Assembly: GCA_028689585.1 (NCBI GenBank)
Contig: JAQVCW010000002.1
Coordinates: 124,001 to 188,000, forward strand
DNA: 64,000 nucleotides
Direction: 5' to 3'
DNA from: Lachnospiraceae bacterium
Lineage (GTDB): Bacteria > Bacillota > Clostridia > Lachnospirales > Lachnospiraceae
Shown here piece by piece: positions 34,604 through 43,661 of this stretch; within the stretch, counting starts at the first letter, position 1; each line of letters begins with the position of its first letter. The translations under genes were made by a program, and so were the position numbers. A model generated the notes under the pieces. It was not told where the DNA came from. It saw nothing but the letters and a program-made list of their open reading frames with translations, and ran no database searches.

Positions 34604-35581
34604 TCACTCAATACACGAACAAGCCACGAAATGCCCCGGCGATACTTCTTTTAATTCCGGCTGCCTCTGCATGCAGCTCTCCTTGCAATTGGGGCATCTG
34701 GATGCAAACTTGCACTCATTTTTCAGATTGATCGGGCTTGGCAGACTGCCTTCCAGCATAATCCGCTTCCGGGACTTTTCAATCTCCGGATCCGGTATGG
34801 GGATGGCGGACAAAAGTGCCTTTGTATAGGGATGCATGGGGTTTTCAAACAACTCCTCGCTGTCTGCCAGTTCCATAAGGCATCCCAGATACATTACCCC
34901 GATCCGGTCACTGATATGCTTCACCATGGACAGGTCATGAGCGATGAAAAGATAGGTCAGTCCCCGTTCCTCCTGCAGCTCCTCCAGCAGGTTGACCACC
35001 TGTGCCTGTATGGATACGTCCAGTGCGGAGATCGGCTCATCACAGACAATAAAATCCGGATTTACCGCCAGCGCTCTGGCAATTCCTACCCTTTGACGCT
35101 GTCCGCCGGAAAATTCATGGGGAAAGCGGTCCGCATGTTCCGCCTGCAGCCCCACCGTCTCCAGCAGATTCACTACCTGATCCTCTTTGTCCTTTCGGTT
35201 TTTCGCCAGACCATGCGCATCCATCCCCTCACCTACAATATCCATGATTTTCCTTCTTGGATTAAGGGACGCATAAGGATCCTGAAAGATCATCTGCATT
35301 CTTCTGGAAAGCTCATGGGCCTGTTTCCGGTCCAGAGAATGATCTACCGTAATCCCGTCAAAGGTTACGCTTCCTTCCGTCGGCTCATACAAATGCAGTA
35401 TGGTCCGTCCAAAGGTGGATTTTCCGCAGCCGGACTCACCCACCAGTCCCAGCGTTTCCCCTTTGTAAATCTGAATGCTGACATCATCCACTGCCTTCAG
35501 TGTCTGCTTTTTTCCCACCTGAAAATACTTTTTCAAATGTTTCACATCCAGCAATATCTGTTTTTCCTGATTCGTCATCAT
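34604..35581 (-). CDS. oppF: Oligopeptide ABC transporter ATPase OppF
   Basis: 325 residues. Walker [17 protein letters not shown], signature [16 protein letters not shown], Walker [17 protein letters not shown]. The C-terminal OppF/DppF extension has a 4Fe4S-type Cys pattern [13 protein letters not shown]. The start codon overlaps the oppD stop (ATGA). It pairs with OppD to power import of peptides through OppBC. Last gene of the operon. Confidence 0.95.
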   Translation of the reverse strand: MMTNQEKQILLDVKHLKKYFQVGKKQTLKAVDDVSIQIYKGETLGLVGESGCGKSTFGRTILHLYEPTEGSVTFDGITVDHSLDRKQAHELSRRMQMIFQDPYASLNPRRKIMDIVGEGMDAHGLAKNRKDKEDQVVNLLETVGLQAEHADRFPHEFSGGQRQRVGIARALAVNPDFIVCDEPISALDVSIQAQVVNLLEELQEERGLTYLFIAHDLSMVKHISDRIGVMYLGCLMELADSEELFENPMHPYTKALLSAIPIPDPEIEKSRKRIMLEGSLPSPINLKNECKFASRCPNCKESCMQRQPELKEVSPGHFVACSCIE

Positions 35582-36567
35582 GATACACCTCCTGCCCTTT
35601 CATCCAGTAACCAGCAGGCAGATCTGTGATTTTCGCTGCAGTCTGTATCCTCCGGCATAAATTTTTGACATACCAGCATGGTCTCCATGCATCTGGCCGC
35701 AAAAGGACATCCCTTTGGCGGATCCATCAGATCCGGCGGGGTCCCCGGTATGGCCTGCAGCCTTCCGCCCTTTTCCTGAGCCTTTGGCACGGATTTGAGC
35801 AGCCCCTTCGTATATTCGTGCAGCGGATTGTGGAAAATATCGCTGACCGCGCCTGTCTCCACCAGCTTGCCTCCGTACATCACCGCCACCCGGTCTGCGA
35901 TATTGGCTACCACACCCAGATTATGAGTGATAATGATAATAGAAGTTTTGATCTTCGTCTGCAAACTTCTCATCAGATCCAGGATCTGGGCCTGAATGGT
36001 CACATCCAATGCAGTCGTCGGTTCATCCGCAATCAGCACCTTCGGCTCACAGGCCAGGGCAATGGCGATCACCACCCGCTGTCTCATTCCGCCGGACAAC
36101 TGATGAGGATACTGCCGGTAGCGTTCCTCCGGGTTAGAAATTCCAACCAGCTCCAGCAGCTCCAGTCCCCGTTTTTTTCTCTGCTCCGAGGTCATATCTT
36201 TCTTATGTGCCCTGAGCATTTCTTCAATCTGTTTTCCCACTCTCATGGTAGGATTCAGCGAAGTCATAGGATCCTGAAAAACCATGGCGATCTCTGAGCC
36301 TCTGACATTCTGCATCTGGCGCTCTGTCAGCTTCGTCAGCTCTTTTCCGTCATAAAGCACCGAGCCTTCCGTCACTTTTCCGTTTTTCGGAAGAATTCCC
36401 ATGATTCCTTTCATGGTAATAGACTTTCCCGAACCGGATTCCCCCACCACTGCCAGAGTTTCCTGTTCGTTCAGGCAAAAGCTCACATCCCGTACCGCCT
36501 GCACAGTCCCTTTATGTGTTTTTATATGTATGGTAAGATGATTTACTTCCAGTATTTTTCCCATCAT
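35578..36567 (-). CDS. oppD: Oligopeptide ABC transporter ATPase OppD
   Basis: 329 residues. Walker [21 protein letters not shown], signature [16 protein letters not shown], Walker [17 protein letters not shown], switch [13 protein letters not shown]. The C-terminus [18 protein letters not shown] gives the Cys motif of Opp/Dpp ATPases. It starts 6 bp after the oppC stop and overlaps oppF by four bases. Confidence 0.95.
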   Translation of the reverse strand: MMGKILEVNHLTIHIKTHKGTVQAVRDVSFCLNEQETLAVVGESGSGKSITMKGIMGILPKNGKVTEGSVLYDGKELTKLTERQMQNVRGSEIAMVFQDPMTSLNPTMRVGKQIEEMLRAHKKDMTSEQRKKRGLELLELVGISNPEERYRQYPHQLSGGMRQRVVIAIALACEPKVLIADEPTTALDVTIQAQILDLMRSLQTKIKTSIIIITHNLGVVANIADRVAVMYGGKLVETGAVSDIFHNPLHEYTKGLLKSVPKAQEKGGRLQAIPGTPPDLMDPPKGCPFAARCMETMLVCQKFMPEDTDCSENHRSACWLLDERAGGVS

Positions 36568-36572
36568 GACAC

Positions 36573-37496
36573 CTACTTTCTCATCTGGGGATCCATCGCG
36601 TCTCTCAGCCCGTCACCCAGTACACTGAAACATACCATAATCAGAACGATCACAACAGCCGGGAAAATCAGTACATGGGGATAGTTCTGAAGTACCTGAT
36701 AGCCGCCATTGATCAATACACCCAAAGATGCCTGGGGTTCTGCAAGACCAATACCGATAAAGCTTAAGAAAGCTTCCGTAAAGATCGCATTCGGAATGGT
36801 AAACATCACATTGATTACAATCACGCCCACGGTGTTTGGAATCAGATCTTTCATAATGATATAAAACTTGCTGCTGCCAAGGACCTGAGAAGCCATGACA
36901 AATTCCTGGCTCTTCAATTTTAAAATCTCCGCCCGCACCAGACGCGCCATATTTACCCATCCGGTGATGGACAATGCCGCTATGATCGTGCCTACCCCTG
37001 CCGGAAAAGCCATCAGGAATAAAATAACGATGATCAAATGAGGGATTCCTACCAGAACTTCAATAATACGCTGCATCACAGCATCCACTCTGCCGCCCAG
37101 CAGCGCCGATACCGCTCCGTAAAGAACACCCACTACCAGATCCAGTACCGCTGCCACGGCCGCGATCATCAGGGATATTCTGGTTCCCATCCAGATACGA
37201 ACCCACATATCCCGCCCAAACTGATCCGCTCCAAAAATGTGATCCGCATTTGGCTGTGCAAATACACTTCCATAATCCGTGTCCGAAAAGGAGTATTTCG
37301 AGAAAACAGGTGCAAATACTGCCAGCAGAATAATAGCGATCAGGATAAATAATGCCACCACAGCCGCCTTATTCTTTCTAAGACGAAGCCACGCGTCCGC
37401 AATCATACCCGACGCAGGCGCTGCAATATGTTCTTTTTCTTCTGCTTTCACCTTTACTTTGACAAACAGGGAATCTTCTATTGCTTCATTTCTCAT
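36573..37496 (-). CDS. oppC: Oligopeptide ABC transporter permease OppC
   Basis: 307 residues, with an N-terminal cytoplasmic segment of about 35 residues, the first span AAVVALFILIAIILLAVFAP, and five more helices. It carries the DppC-type loop HIFGADQFGRDMWVRI and the EAA motif MARLVRAEILKLKSQEFVMA, which docks on the ATPases. It follows oppB with a 2-bp gap. Confidence 0.94.
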   Translation of the reverse strand: MRNEAIEDSLFVKVKVKAEEKEHIAAPASGMIADAWLRLRKNKAAVVALFILIAIILLAVFAPVFSKYSFSDTDYGSVFAQPNADHIFGADQFGRDMWVRIWMGTRISLMIAAVAAVLDLVVGVLYGAVSALLGGRVDAVMQRIIEVLVGIPHLIIVILFLMAFPAGVGTIIAALSITGWVNMARLVRAEILKLKSQEFVMASQVLGSSKFYIIMKDLIPNTVGVIVINVMFTIPNAIFTEAFLSFIGIGLAEPQASLGVLINGGYQVLQNYPHVLIFPAVVIVLIMVCFSVLGDGLRDAMDPQMRK

Positions 37497-37498
37497 GT

Positions 37499-38437
37499 TC
37501 AGTCCTCCTTCCCTTTCGTCAGCCGGATTCTCGGATCAATCATGGAATAGACCAGATCCACCAGCAGCACCACCAGCATGTAAAAGGCCGCATAGAAAAT
37601 CGTGATACCCATGATCACCGGATAATCGTTGGCCTTGATACAATCTACAAACAGGCTGCCGATACCGGGAATACTGTAAATATTTTCCACTGCCAGTGAA
37701 CCTGTCATCAGATTGACCACGATGGGGCCCAGGATGGTGACCACCGGGAGAATGGAATTTTTTACTGCATGGCGCATCAGCACCTGCATCTGGCTGATGC
37801 CCTTGGCCCGGGCCGTCACGATATAGTCCTGATCCAGCACATCCAGCATTTCCGTCCTCATAAAACGGGCTACCATAGCCGTGGCGGAAAAGGAAAGGGC
37901 AATGGAAGGAAGCACGGAGCAGTTCCAGCTCGTCCAAAAGCCGATGGGCAGAATGCCCCATTTCAGTCCTATGTAATACTGGAGCAGGGCTGCCGCCACA
38001 AAGTTGGGCACCGATACTCCCAGCACCGCCAGGATCATCGTCAGATAATCGATGCCGCTGTTATGCTTCCAGGCGGCCAGAATACCCAGAACCAGTCCTA
38101 TCGCCAGACCAATCAGCACCGCCTGCAGACCGATCAGCGCCGAAGGCTTCAGCCTTCCTGCAATCACGCTTCCCACATCCTGATTCACATAGGAAAAAGA
38201 AGTGCCAAGATCGCCGTGAAGAATATTTCCAATATATTTTACATACTGCACCGGTACCGGATCATTCAATCCATACATCTCCAGCATGCTTTCCTGCTGT
38301 GCAGGCGTCATGATGCTAAACCGCTCCGCATCAAAAGGCGTGCCGGGAAGCTGTTTCATCATGAAAAATGTACAGGTAACAATAATCCACAAGGTGACGA
38401 AAATAAATAATAATCGTTTTAATATATATTTCACCAT
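37499..38437 (-). CDS. oppB: Oligopeptide ABC transporter permease OppB
   Basis: 312 residues, six spans beginning MVKYILKRLLFIFVTLWIIV. Family motifs: MKQLPGTPFD early, MLEMYGLNDPVPVQYVKYI (the DppB loop), and the EAA motif IVTARAKGISQMQVLMRHAV. AAGGAGGA lies before the ATG. A terminator-like stem separates it from oppA, which is the highly expressed first gene. Confidence 0.94.
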   Translation of the reverse strand: MVKYILKRLLFIFVTLWIIVTCTFFMMKQLPGTPFDAERFSIMTPAQQESMLEMYGLNDPVPVQYVKYIGNILHGDLGTSFSYVNQDVGSVIAGRLKPSALIGLQAVLIGLAIGLVLGILAAWKHNSGIDYLTMILAVLGVSVPNFVAAALLQYYIGLKWGILPIGFWTSWNCSVLPSIALSFSATAMVARFMRTEMLDVLDQDYIVTARAKGISQMQVLMRHAVKNSILPVVTILGPIVVNLMTGSLAVENIYSIPGIGSLFVDCIKANDYPVIMGITIFYAAFYMLVVLLVDLVYSMIDPRIRLTKGKED

Positions 38438-38462
38438 GTCAAAATCCTCCTTTCCGGAACAT

Positions 38463-38498
38463 CAGCCCATTTCGTATCTGCTCTTGGCAAACGGGCTG
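38463..38498. repeat. REP-like hairpin, copy e (divergent)
   Basis: CAGCCCATTTCG...CGGGCTG with a diverged inner stem, preceded by the family leader GAACAT. It sits 26 bp upstream of the oppB start, between oppB and the oppA terminator. Confidence 0.55.
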
Positions 38499-38515
38499 AC
38501 ACCATTCATCCAAAA

Positions 38516-38563
38516 GGCCGGATACAGGCGGTAAGCAGCTTACTGCTCTCCTGTATCCGGCCC
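38516..38563 (-). terminator. Terminator/attenuator between oppA and oppB
   Basis: GGGCCGGATACAGG pairs with CCTGTATCCGGCC and is followed by TTTTGG on the minus-strand transcript. Its place right after oppA suggests partial termination, giving excess binding protein over the membrane components. Confidence 0.8.
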
Positions 38564-38596
38564 TGATTGTTCTTATGTTTTATTCAAAGAGCTGCA

Positions 38597-40192
38597 TTAT
38601 TCAAAGTATGCATATTTGAATTCCATTGGAACTCCAATCGGATGAATGATCAGATTTTTCACATTGGATTTTGTCAGTGCAGCGGAGCCTCTGTGGAAAA
38701 TAGGAGCTACTACTGCATCATCTGCTACCAGCAGTTTTTCTGCCTGCAGCATATCATCCAGACGGACTGCATCATCTGTCTGAGATTTTGCATCTGCAAT
38801 CAATGCGTTGTAATCATCGTTGGTGTAGTTTCCACGATACGGTGTTCCGTTGGTCCAAAGATCCAGATAGGTCATAGCATCATCATAATCTGCGCCCCAT
38901 GCGGTAACCGCAAACTGATAATTGTTGGAATCCATCAGCTCACTTCGTCCCTGTACGGTCTTGGTATCGATGGCAACCTTCAGTCCCAGATTTTTGTCCA
39001 GCTCACTCTGAAGGAAAGTAGCTACTGATTTGGAAACAGAATCATCTGCTACCAGAAGCTTCACTTCTGCCGGTGCAGAGCCAAGCTCCGCCACTGCCTT
39101 GTCATAATATTCTTTTGCAAGATCCACATCGAAGCTGGTCACATCGCCGTTCAGTTCACGGAACGTACCTTCTGCATTTCCTGCCATACCGTCTGCGATC
39201 AGTCCGGTACCCGGTGCAGAACCATCTGCCAGGATAAAGCCGGTCAGTGCTTCTCTCTCGATTGCATGTGAAATGGCCTGACGCATATTTACATTTCCAA
39301 CTACCGGATCCGTCAGATTGAACTGAATGTAGGTAGAACGGAAATCAATCGTCTGAGAAAATTCTTCACTGTTCTGATTTGCAATCACGTTGGCGGAATC
39401 CAGCTTCACATAAGAAAGCTCTCCTGCCTGATATGCGTTGAATGCAGCGGCAGCATCTTTCATAACACGAACCTTTGCATTGGATATCTGAACATTATCT
39501 TTGTCCCAGTAGTTATCATTTTTCACAAAAGTAGCACCTACCGCCGGATCATATTCGGTAATGGTAAATGGTCCGCTGTAAACCATGGAGTCCGGAGCTA
39601 ACGCATACTGATCGCCAACACTCTCATAAAACGCTTCATCCACAGGGAAAAACATGATCATGGTACACAGATTTGTGAAGTATGGAGTCGGATTTTTCAA
39701 CTGAACTTCCAGAGTCTGATCATCCAGAGCCTTCACTCCCACGGTATCTGCCTCTGCGGTTCCTTCGCTGTATTCCTGACCATTCACAATGTAATCGGTC
39801 ATAATAAAGCTGTAACCATTGGTTGCTTCTGCACTCATCTGCTTCAGCCAGGAGAATACGAAATCTCCTGCAGTGATCGGATCACCATTGCTCCACTTGA
39901 TCCCATCTCTCAAATGGAAGGTATAAGTGAGCTTGTCATCGGATACTTCATAAGTATCGCACAGAGCCGGCTGCGGCTTGTTCTCTGCGTCCATACGGAA
40001 CAGACCTTCCTGTGCCTGGTTGGTAACTAAAAATGCATTTTCCTCAGATGCAGCCCACGGAACCAGAGTTTTGATCTCTGCATTCACTGCAACGCTGAGT
40101 ACCTGATCCGATGCCTCTGCGGCACCTGCGGGAATTGCTGTGGCAGCCAGGGCAAGAGTTAATAGAAAAGCTGTGAAACGTTTTTTTAACAT
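38597..40192 (-). CDS. oppA: Oligopeptide-binding protein OppA
   Basis: 531 residues. Signal peptide MLKKRFTAFLLTLALAATAI ending PAGAAEASD, a type I site without a lipobox cysteine. SBP family 5 landmarks: VTNQAQEGLFRMDAENKPQP, YTFHLRDGIKWSNGDPITAG, VQLKNPTPYFTNL, NMRQAISHAIEREALTGFIL. It captures peptides for OppBCDF. Oddly, like the sugar-binding protein, it would be released and not membrane-lipidated unless held by interaction. Confidence 0.94.
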   Translation of the reverse strand: MLKKRFTAFLLTLALAATAIPAGAAEASDQVLSVAVNAEIKTLVPWAASEENAFLVTNQAQEGLFRMDAENKPQPALCDTYEVSDDKLTYTFHLRDGIKWSNGDPITAGDFVFSWLKQMSAEATNGYSFIMTDYIVNGQEYSEGTAEADTVGVKALDDQTLEVQLKNPTPYFTNLCTMIMFFPVDEAFYESVGDQYALAPDSMVYSGPFTITEYDPAVGATFVKNDNYWDKDNVQISNAKVRVMKDAAAAFNAYQAGELSYVKLDSANVIANQNSEEFSQTIDFRSTYIQFNLTDPVVGNVNMRQAISHAIEREALTGFILADGSAPGTGLIADGMAGNAEGTFRELNGDVTSFDVDLAKEYYDKAVAELGSAPAEVKLLVADDSVSKSVATFLQSELDKNLGLKVAIDTKTVQGRSELMDSNNYQFAVTAWGADYDDAMTYLDLWTNGTPYRGNYTNDDYNALIADAKSQTDDAVRLDDMLQAEKLLVADDAVVAPIFHRGSAALTKSNVKNLIIHPIGVPMEFKYAYFE

Positions 40193-40237
40193 ACCTTTCT
40201 CCTTTCAACTACGATCGTCTAAAATAATCACCGTGTT

Positions 40238-40276
40238 AATCTACTAAAGTTTAGCAGATTTCCTTATTGTTGTCAA
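40238..40276 (-). promoter_or_regulatory. oppA promoter with palindromic operator
   Basis: On the minus strand TTGACA (rc of 40271-40276), 17 bp, then TAAACT (rc of 40248-40253). The -10 box lies inside a near-perfect 23-bp palindrome (40238-40260; arms AATCTACTAAA and TTTAGCAGATT), a likely repressor site. Confidence 0.75.
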
Positions 40277-40396
40277 TTGTTTTGTATTATTTTATATTAA
40301 TTATTCCCAATCAATTCGAAACAAGATACAACAATATCATTAATAATGTATAGTCTTCTGCTCACGGTGAAGCATTTCTTGGATCAAAAGCTGCTC

Positions 40397-40516
40397 TCAC
40401 TTCTTTTTGCCGAATTTTCCCATCAAATAAACAATTATCATAATTACCAGCACTGCTGCAAAAATACCGGCCATGCCCTTCCACATAATTTCCAATGCTA
40501 TCAATACATTATTCAT
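40397..40516 (-). CDS. Small OadG-like subunit of Na+-pumping decarboxylase
   Basis: A 39-residue gene. One transmembrane helix, MAGIFAAVLVIMIIVYLMGK, after a short amphipathic start MNNVLIALEIMWKG, ending FGKKK. This matches the membrane part of gamma subunits of biotin-dependent Na+-pumping decarboxylases, which start the same way but are usually longer. AAGGAT lies 8 bases upstream. It follows the beta-subunit gene by 57 bp, with a piece of the REP hairpin between. It probably stabilises the beta subunit. Confidence 0.75.
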   Translation of the reverse strand: MNNVLIALEIMWKGMAGIFAAVLVIMIIVYLMGKFGKKK

Positions 40517-40542
40517 CTCTCTATCCTTTCTGCTCTGAACAT

Positions 40543-40569
40543 CAGCTCATCTTAAATTTACCTTCGCAG
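40543..40569. repeat. REP-like hairpin fragment
   Basis: The left half of the family (CAGCTCATCTTAAATTTACCTTCG) without the right arm, between the beta-subunit stop and the small gamma-like gene. Confidence 0.5.
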
Positions 40570-40573
40570 GCTA

Positions 40574-41713
40574 TCATTTCAGGAATCCGGTCACCAGGCT
40601 GATCACCAGGCCGCCGGCGATCACCGACGCGATCTGCCCTGATACATTGGCGCCTGCCGCATGCATCAGGATCACATTGCCGGGATCCTCCTCCATGGCC
40701 ATCTTCTGCACCACCCGGGAAGACATTGGAAAAGCTGAGATACCTGCCGCTCCAATCATGGGATTGATCTTTTCCCTGGTAAACAAATTCATAAATTTCG
40801 CCAGCAGCACCCCGAAAATACTGTCCACCACGAAAGCAAACATACCGATCAGCATGATCATCAGCGTATTTACGGTCACAAAACGCTCTGCCTGCATACT
40901 GAAAGAAATGGTAATTCCAAGAAGCAGGGTGATCAGATTTGCCAGCGTGTTCTGAGCCGTATCAGACATGGTATTTAACACGCCGCATTCCCGGATCAGA
41001 TTGCCGAACATCAAAAATCCGACCAGTGCCACAGAAGAAGGTGCTACCAGCCCCACCACGATCGTTACCACGATTGGAAAGGCAATTCTCGTCTTTTTGC
41101 TGACAGATGACGCATTGTAGGACATGCGGATCATCCGTTCCTTTTTCGTTGTCACCAGGCGGATGGCAAAGGGCTGTATCACCGGAACCAGTGCCATATA
41201 GGAGTAGGCCGCCACTGCAATGGGCCCGATATAGTCCGATTTCAGTATCTGGGAAACCAGAATCGAGGTTGGGCCATCCGCCGCACCGATAATACCGATG
41301 GATGCCGCATCCTTCAGGTCAAATCCAAGAAGCACCGCCAGCAGAATTGCCGCGAAAATACCGAACTGAGCGCCTGCGCCAAAAAGGAACATTCTTGGAT
41401 TGGACAGCAGCGGTCCAAAATCGATCATGGCTCCAATTCCGATAAAGAGCAGAATCGGAAGCGCTTCTGATGCATCGATGCCCACATGGAACAGCCACTG
41501 GATAATTCCATTCGTCTCCCCCACACCCGGCAGCACCTGATTCAGTACCCCCGATGCCGGCAAATTCACCAGTATCGCCCCAAATCCCATCGGCAGCAGC
41601 AGCGCCGGTTCATACTCCTTTTTAATAGCCAGCCAAATTAGAAGAATACCTACTCCATACATTACTACCTGCTGCCAGGTCAGCATCCGCAGCCCCTCTG
41701 TTAAAAAATCCAT
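40574..41713 (-). CDS. Na+-translocating decarboxylase beta subunit (OadB/GcdB/MmdB)
   Basis: 379 residues from ATG 41713 (AAGGAG upstream). Integral membrane with about nine spans. Family landmarks: FIGIGAMIDFGPLLSNPRM, LGFDLKDAASIGIIGAADGP then TSILVSQIL (the conserved Asp used for Na+ coupling lies in GAADGPT), and IGAAGISAFPMSSRVVQ near the C-terminus. It couples decarboxylation of carboxybiotin to Na+ export. No carboxyltransferase alpha subunit or biotin carrier is in the window, so which acid is decarboxylated is unknown. A riboswitch-like leader precedes it. Confidence 0.93.
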   Translation of the reverse strand: MDFLTEGLRMLTWQQVVMYGVGILLIWLAIKKEYEPALLLPMGFGAILVNLPASGVLNQVLPGVGETNGIIQWLFHVGIDASEALPILLFIGIGAMIDFGPLLSNPRMFLFGAGAQFGIFAAILLAVLLGFDLKDAASIGIIGAADGPTSILVSQILKSDYIGPIAVAAYSYMALVPVIQPFAIRLVTTKKERMIRMSYNASSVSKKTRIAFPIVVTIVVGLVAPSSVALVGFLMFGNLIRECGVLNTMSDTAQNTLANLITLLLGITISFSMQAERFVTVNTLMIMLIGMFAFVVDSIFGVLLAKFMNLFTREKINPMIGAAGISAFPMSSRVVQKMAMEEDPGNVILMHAAGANVSGQIASVIAGGLVISLVTGFLK

Positions 41714-41770
41714 ATTTTTTTCTCCTTTCAATTTGCATGTTTTTTTTACACAGTAAAGTAATTTAAAAAC

Positions 41771-41902
41771 AAAAAAGACTCCTACTGCAGCAGTGAATCA
41801 TCTGCTGCAGTAAAAGTCTCGCTGTTTCAATCTTTGACGAATAACATGGTTATTGTCCTGACGACCAAAGATACATAGAAGTTATGCCAGCTACTCCCTT
41901 TT
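41771..41902 (-). promoter_or_regulatory. Riboswitch-like leader with intrinsic terminator, upstream of Na+ pump gene
   Basis: On the minus strand the leader begins AAAAGGGAGTAGC (rc of 41890-41902), contains GGTCGTCAGGAC and TTCGTCAAAGAT, and closes with AGCGAGACTTTT (rc of 41812-41823), which can pair with the AAAAG start. The same GACTTTT is also the 5' arm of a 17-bp terminator stem (41777-41818) followed by six U residues, so aptamer stem and terminator are mutually exclusive. The GGGAGTAGC, GTCGTCA and AGCGAGAC blocks resemble the yybP-ykoY (Mn2+) aptamer family. Identity is not proven. Confidence 0.7.
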
Positions 41903-42091
41903 ACTTTTCTGTTTGAATATTTTTCCTCATGCATTGATAATTCTTATCATAACAGTTTTCCGGCTGCTGTGCAAGGAAATATTTGCTATCCATTCGACCA
42001 TTTATTCGACCGGTAACGACAGGCTACATCACATAATAATCTGCATTGACCAGCTTTGTATCCTCCGCCTCGTTTCCTGTTCCGGTTCGTT
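41903..42091. other. Spacer upstream of the leader
   Basis: About 190 bp between the sigma-factor stop and the riboswitch-like leader, AT-rich, presumably holding the leader promoter. A dyad GATAATTCTTATC (about 41937-41949) is present. No gene seen. Confidence 0.35.
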
Positions 42092-43432
42092 TTACAGGAA
42101 ATCCATAATTAGAGTCCGTTTTCTGCTGTGCTTCAGCTTTCTCAGCGCTTTTGCCTCGATCTGGCGGATACGTTCTCGGGTCACCTCAAATTCCTGGCCT
42201 ACTTCTTCCAGAGTCTTTGGTTCGCCGCCGTCTAAGCCATATCGTTTTACCAGTACATCCCGCTCGCGGTCGGTCAGACCGTTCAGCAGGATCTGAAGAT
42301 TCTCTCTCAATGCAGACTGCTCTGTCAGCTCCGTCTGGGATGTCATCTGGTCATCCGCGATGAAATTAGCCAGTGTCGCATCGGCCTCATCCCCGATGGG
42401 TGTGTCCAGAGAAGCCGGATCCGCCGCGTATTGATATATCTCAGAAAGCTTGTTTTCCGAAATATGCAGTTCCCGGGCCAGTTCGGCATGATTCGGTTCC
42501 CGCCCAAGCTCTCCTGTCATTCTCCGCTGTGTCTTCACCACTTTGTTGATCATCTCCACCATATGTACCGGAACACGGATGGTCCTGGACTTGTCCGCCA
42601 GCGATCTGGTAATCGCCTGCTTGATCCACCAGGTCACATAGGTGCTTATTTTAAACCCTTTTGTATAATCATATTTCTGGATACCCTTGATCAGTCCAAG
42701 ATTTCCCTCCTGAATCAGATCCAGAAAATTCATGCCCCGCCCCGTATAGCGCTTGGCAATGCTGACCACCAGACGCAGGTTGGAATTGATCAATTCTTCC
42801 TCAGCGTACTTGTCTCCCTGCTCTTTCCTTTTGGCCAGTTCATTTTCTCTTTCTGCCGTCAGCAGCGGATACCGGGCAATCTCTTTTAAATATTGCCGCA
42901 CCGGATCTGCTGTACCCACATTTTCCAGCAAAGAAGCAGCATCTAAATTGTATTCCTCCTCCGAAGCAAACTCCTCTTTTTCCCCATCAGGATCTGTTTT
43001 GCCACTGTGAAATCCGCCTTCATCCAGTAAATCCGCCCGGCTTTTTTCAGAAGCATCCATGATCTTATCCTTTAAATGTATCTCCGAAGAAAAATGGTTC
43101 TCCAGGATCCCTTCCGAATAAACTTCTTTATCCAGGAGCTGGTCATCCACTGAAAAATCGGGCTGGCTGTTATCCCATTCCTTTTCCTCCGGCTGAGTCT
43201 CGCTCTCCTCCAGAAGATAATCGTCCGCTTCCTCTGCCGGCTTATTTTCGTTTTTATCTATTGAAATTTGAAAGCTCTGTAAGTATACATATATCTGCTC
43301 CAATTGCTCCTCCGAAAATGAAGCTCCTGAAAACTCATCCGATATCTCCTGCTTTTTCAGAACATTTCCCTGTTCCCTTCCTATTTTTACTAGCTCATTC
43401 ATCTTCCGGATAAATACTGTTTCAACCGACAT
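42092..43432 (-). CDS. RNA polymerase sigma-70 factor (RpoD/SigA-like)
   Basis: 446 residues. After an acidic N-terminal extension of about 175 residues (rich in Glu/Asp), the sigma regions are complete: 1.2 TADPVRQYLKEIARYPLLTA, 2 NSNLRLVVSIAKRYTGRGMN and DLIQEGNLGLIKGIQKYDY, 2.4 STYVTWWIKQAITR, 3 RTIRVPVHMVEMINKV, 4.2 TLEEVGQEFEVTRERIRQIE. The conserved core means it reads -35/-10 promoters of the housekeeping kind. The linker between 1.1 and 1.2 is not the standard primary-sigma sequence, so a second, group-2-like paralogue is possible. Confidence 0.9.
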   Translation of the reverse strand: MSVETVFIRKMNELVKIGREQGNVLKKQEISDEFSGASFSEEQLEQIYVYLQSFQISIDKNENKPAEEADDYLLEESETQPEEKEWDNSQPDFSVDDQLLDKEVYSEGILENHFSSEIHLKDKIMDASEKSRADLLDEGGFHSGKTDPDGEKEEFASEEEYNLDAASLLENVGTADPVRQYLKEIARYPLLTAERENELAKRKEQGDKYAEEELINSNLRLVVSIAKRYTGRGMNFLDLIQEGNLGLIKGIQKYDYTKGFKISTYVTWWIKQAITRSLADKSRTIRVPVHMVEMINKVVKTQRRMTGELGREPNHAELARELHISENKLSEIYQYAADPASLDTPIGDEADATLANFIADDQMTSQTELTEQSALRENLQILLNGLTDRERDVLVKRYGLDGGEPKTLEEVGQEFEVTRERIRQIEAKALRKLKHSRKRTLIMDFL

Positions 43433-43661
43433 CTTCCATTACCTTTCTATCTTTCGTTAAAATTCCTGCCCGATGGACCTTTTCCTCAAAATCTGCAATC
43501 TTATATATGACAAAATAAAAAGTCTGGACGCATCCCGACTTTTTACAAATTATCAATCCACCACCGCTGTGTTCAACAGCTTCCTTATTATAGTTGATAT
43601 CCCTTTGGAAATCAATAAGGCATTTCAAAAAAATGCTGCTTTACTTCTTCATACTGCAGTT

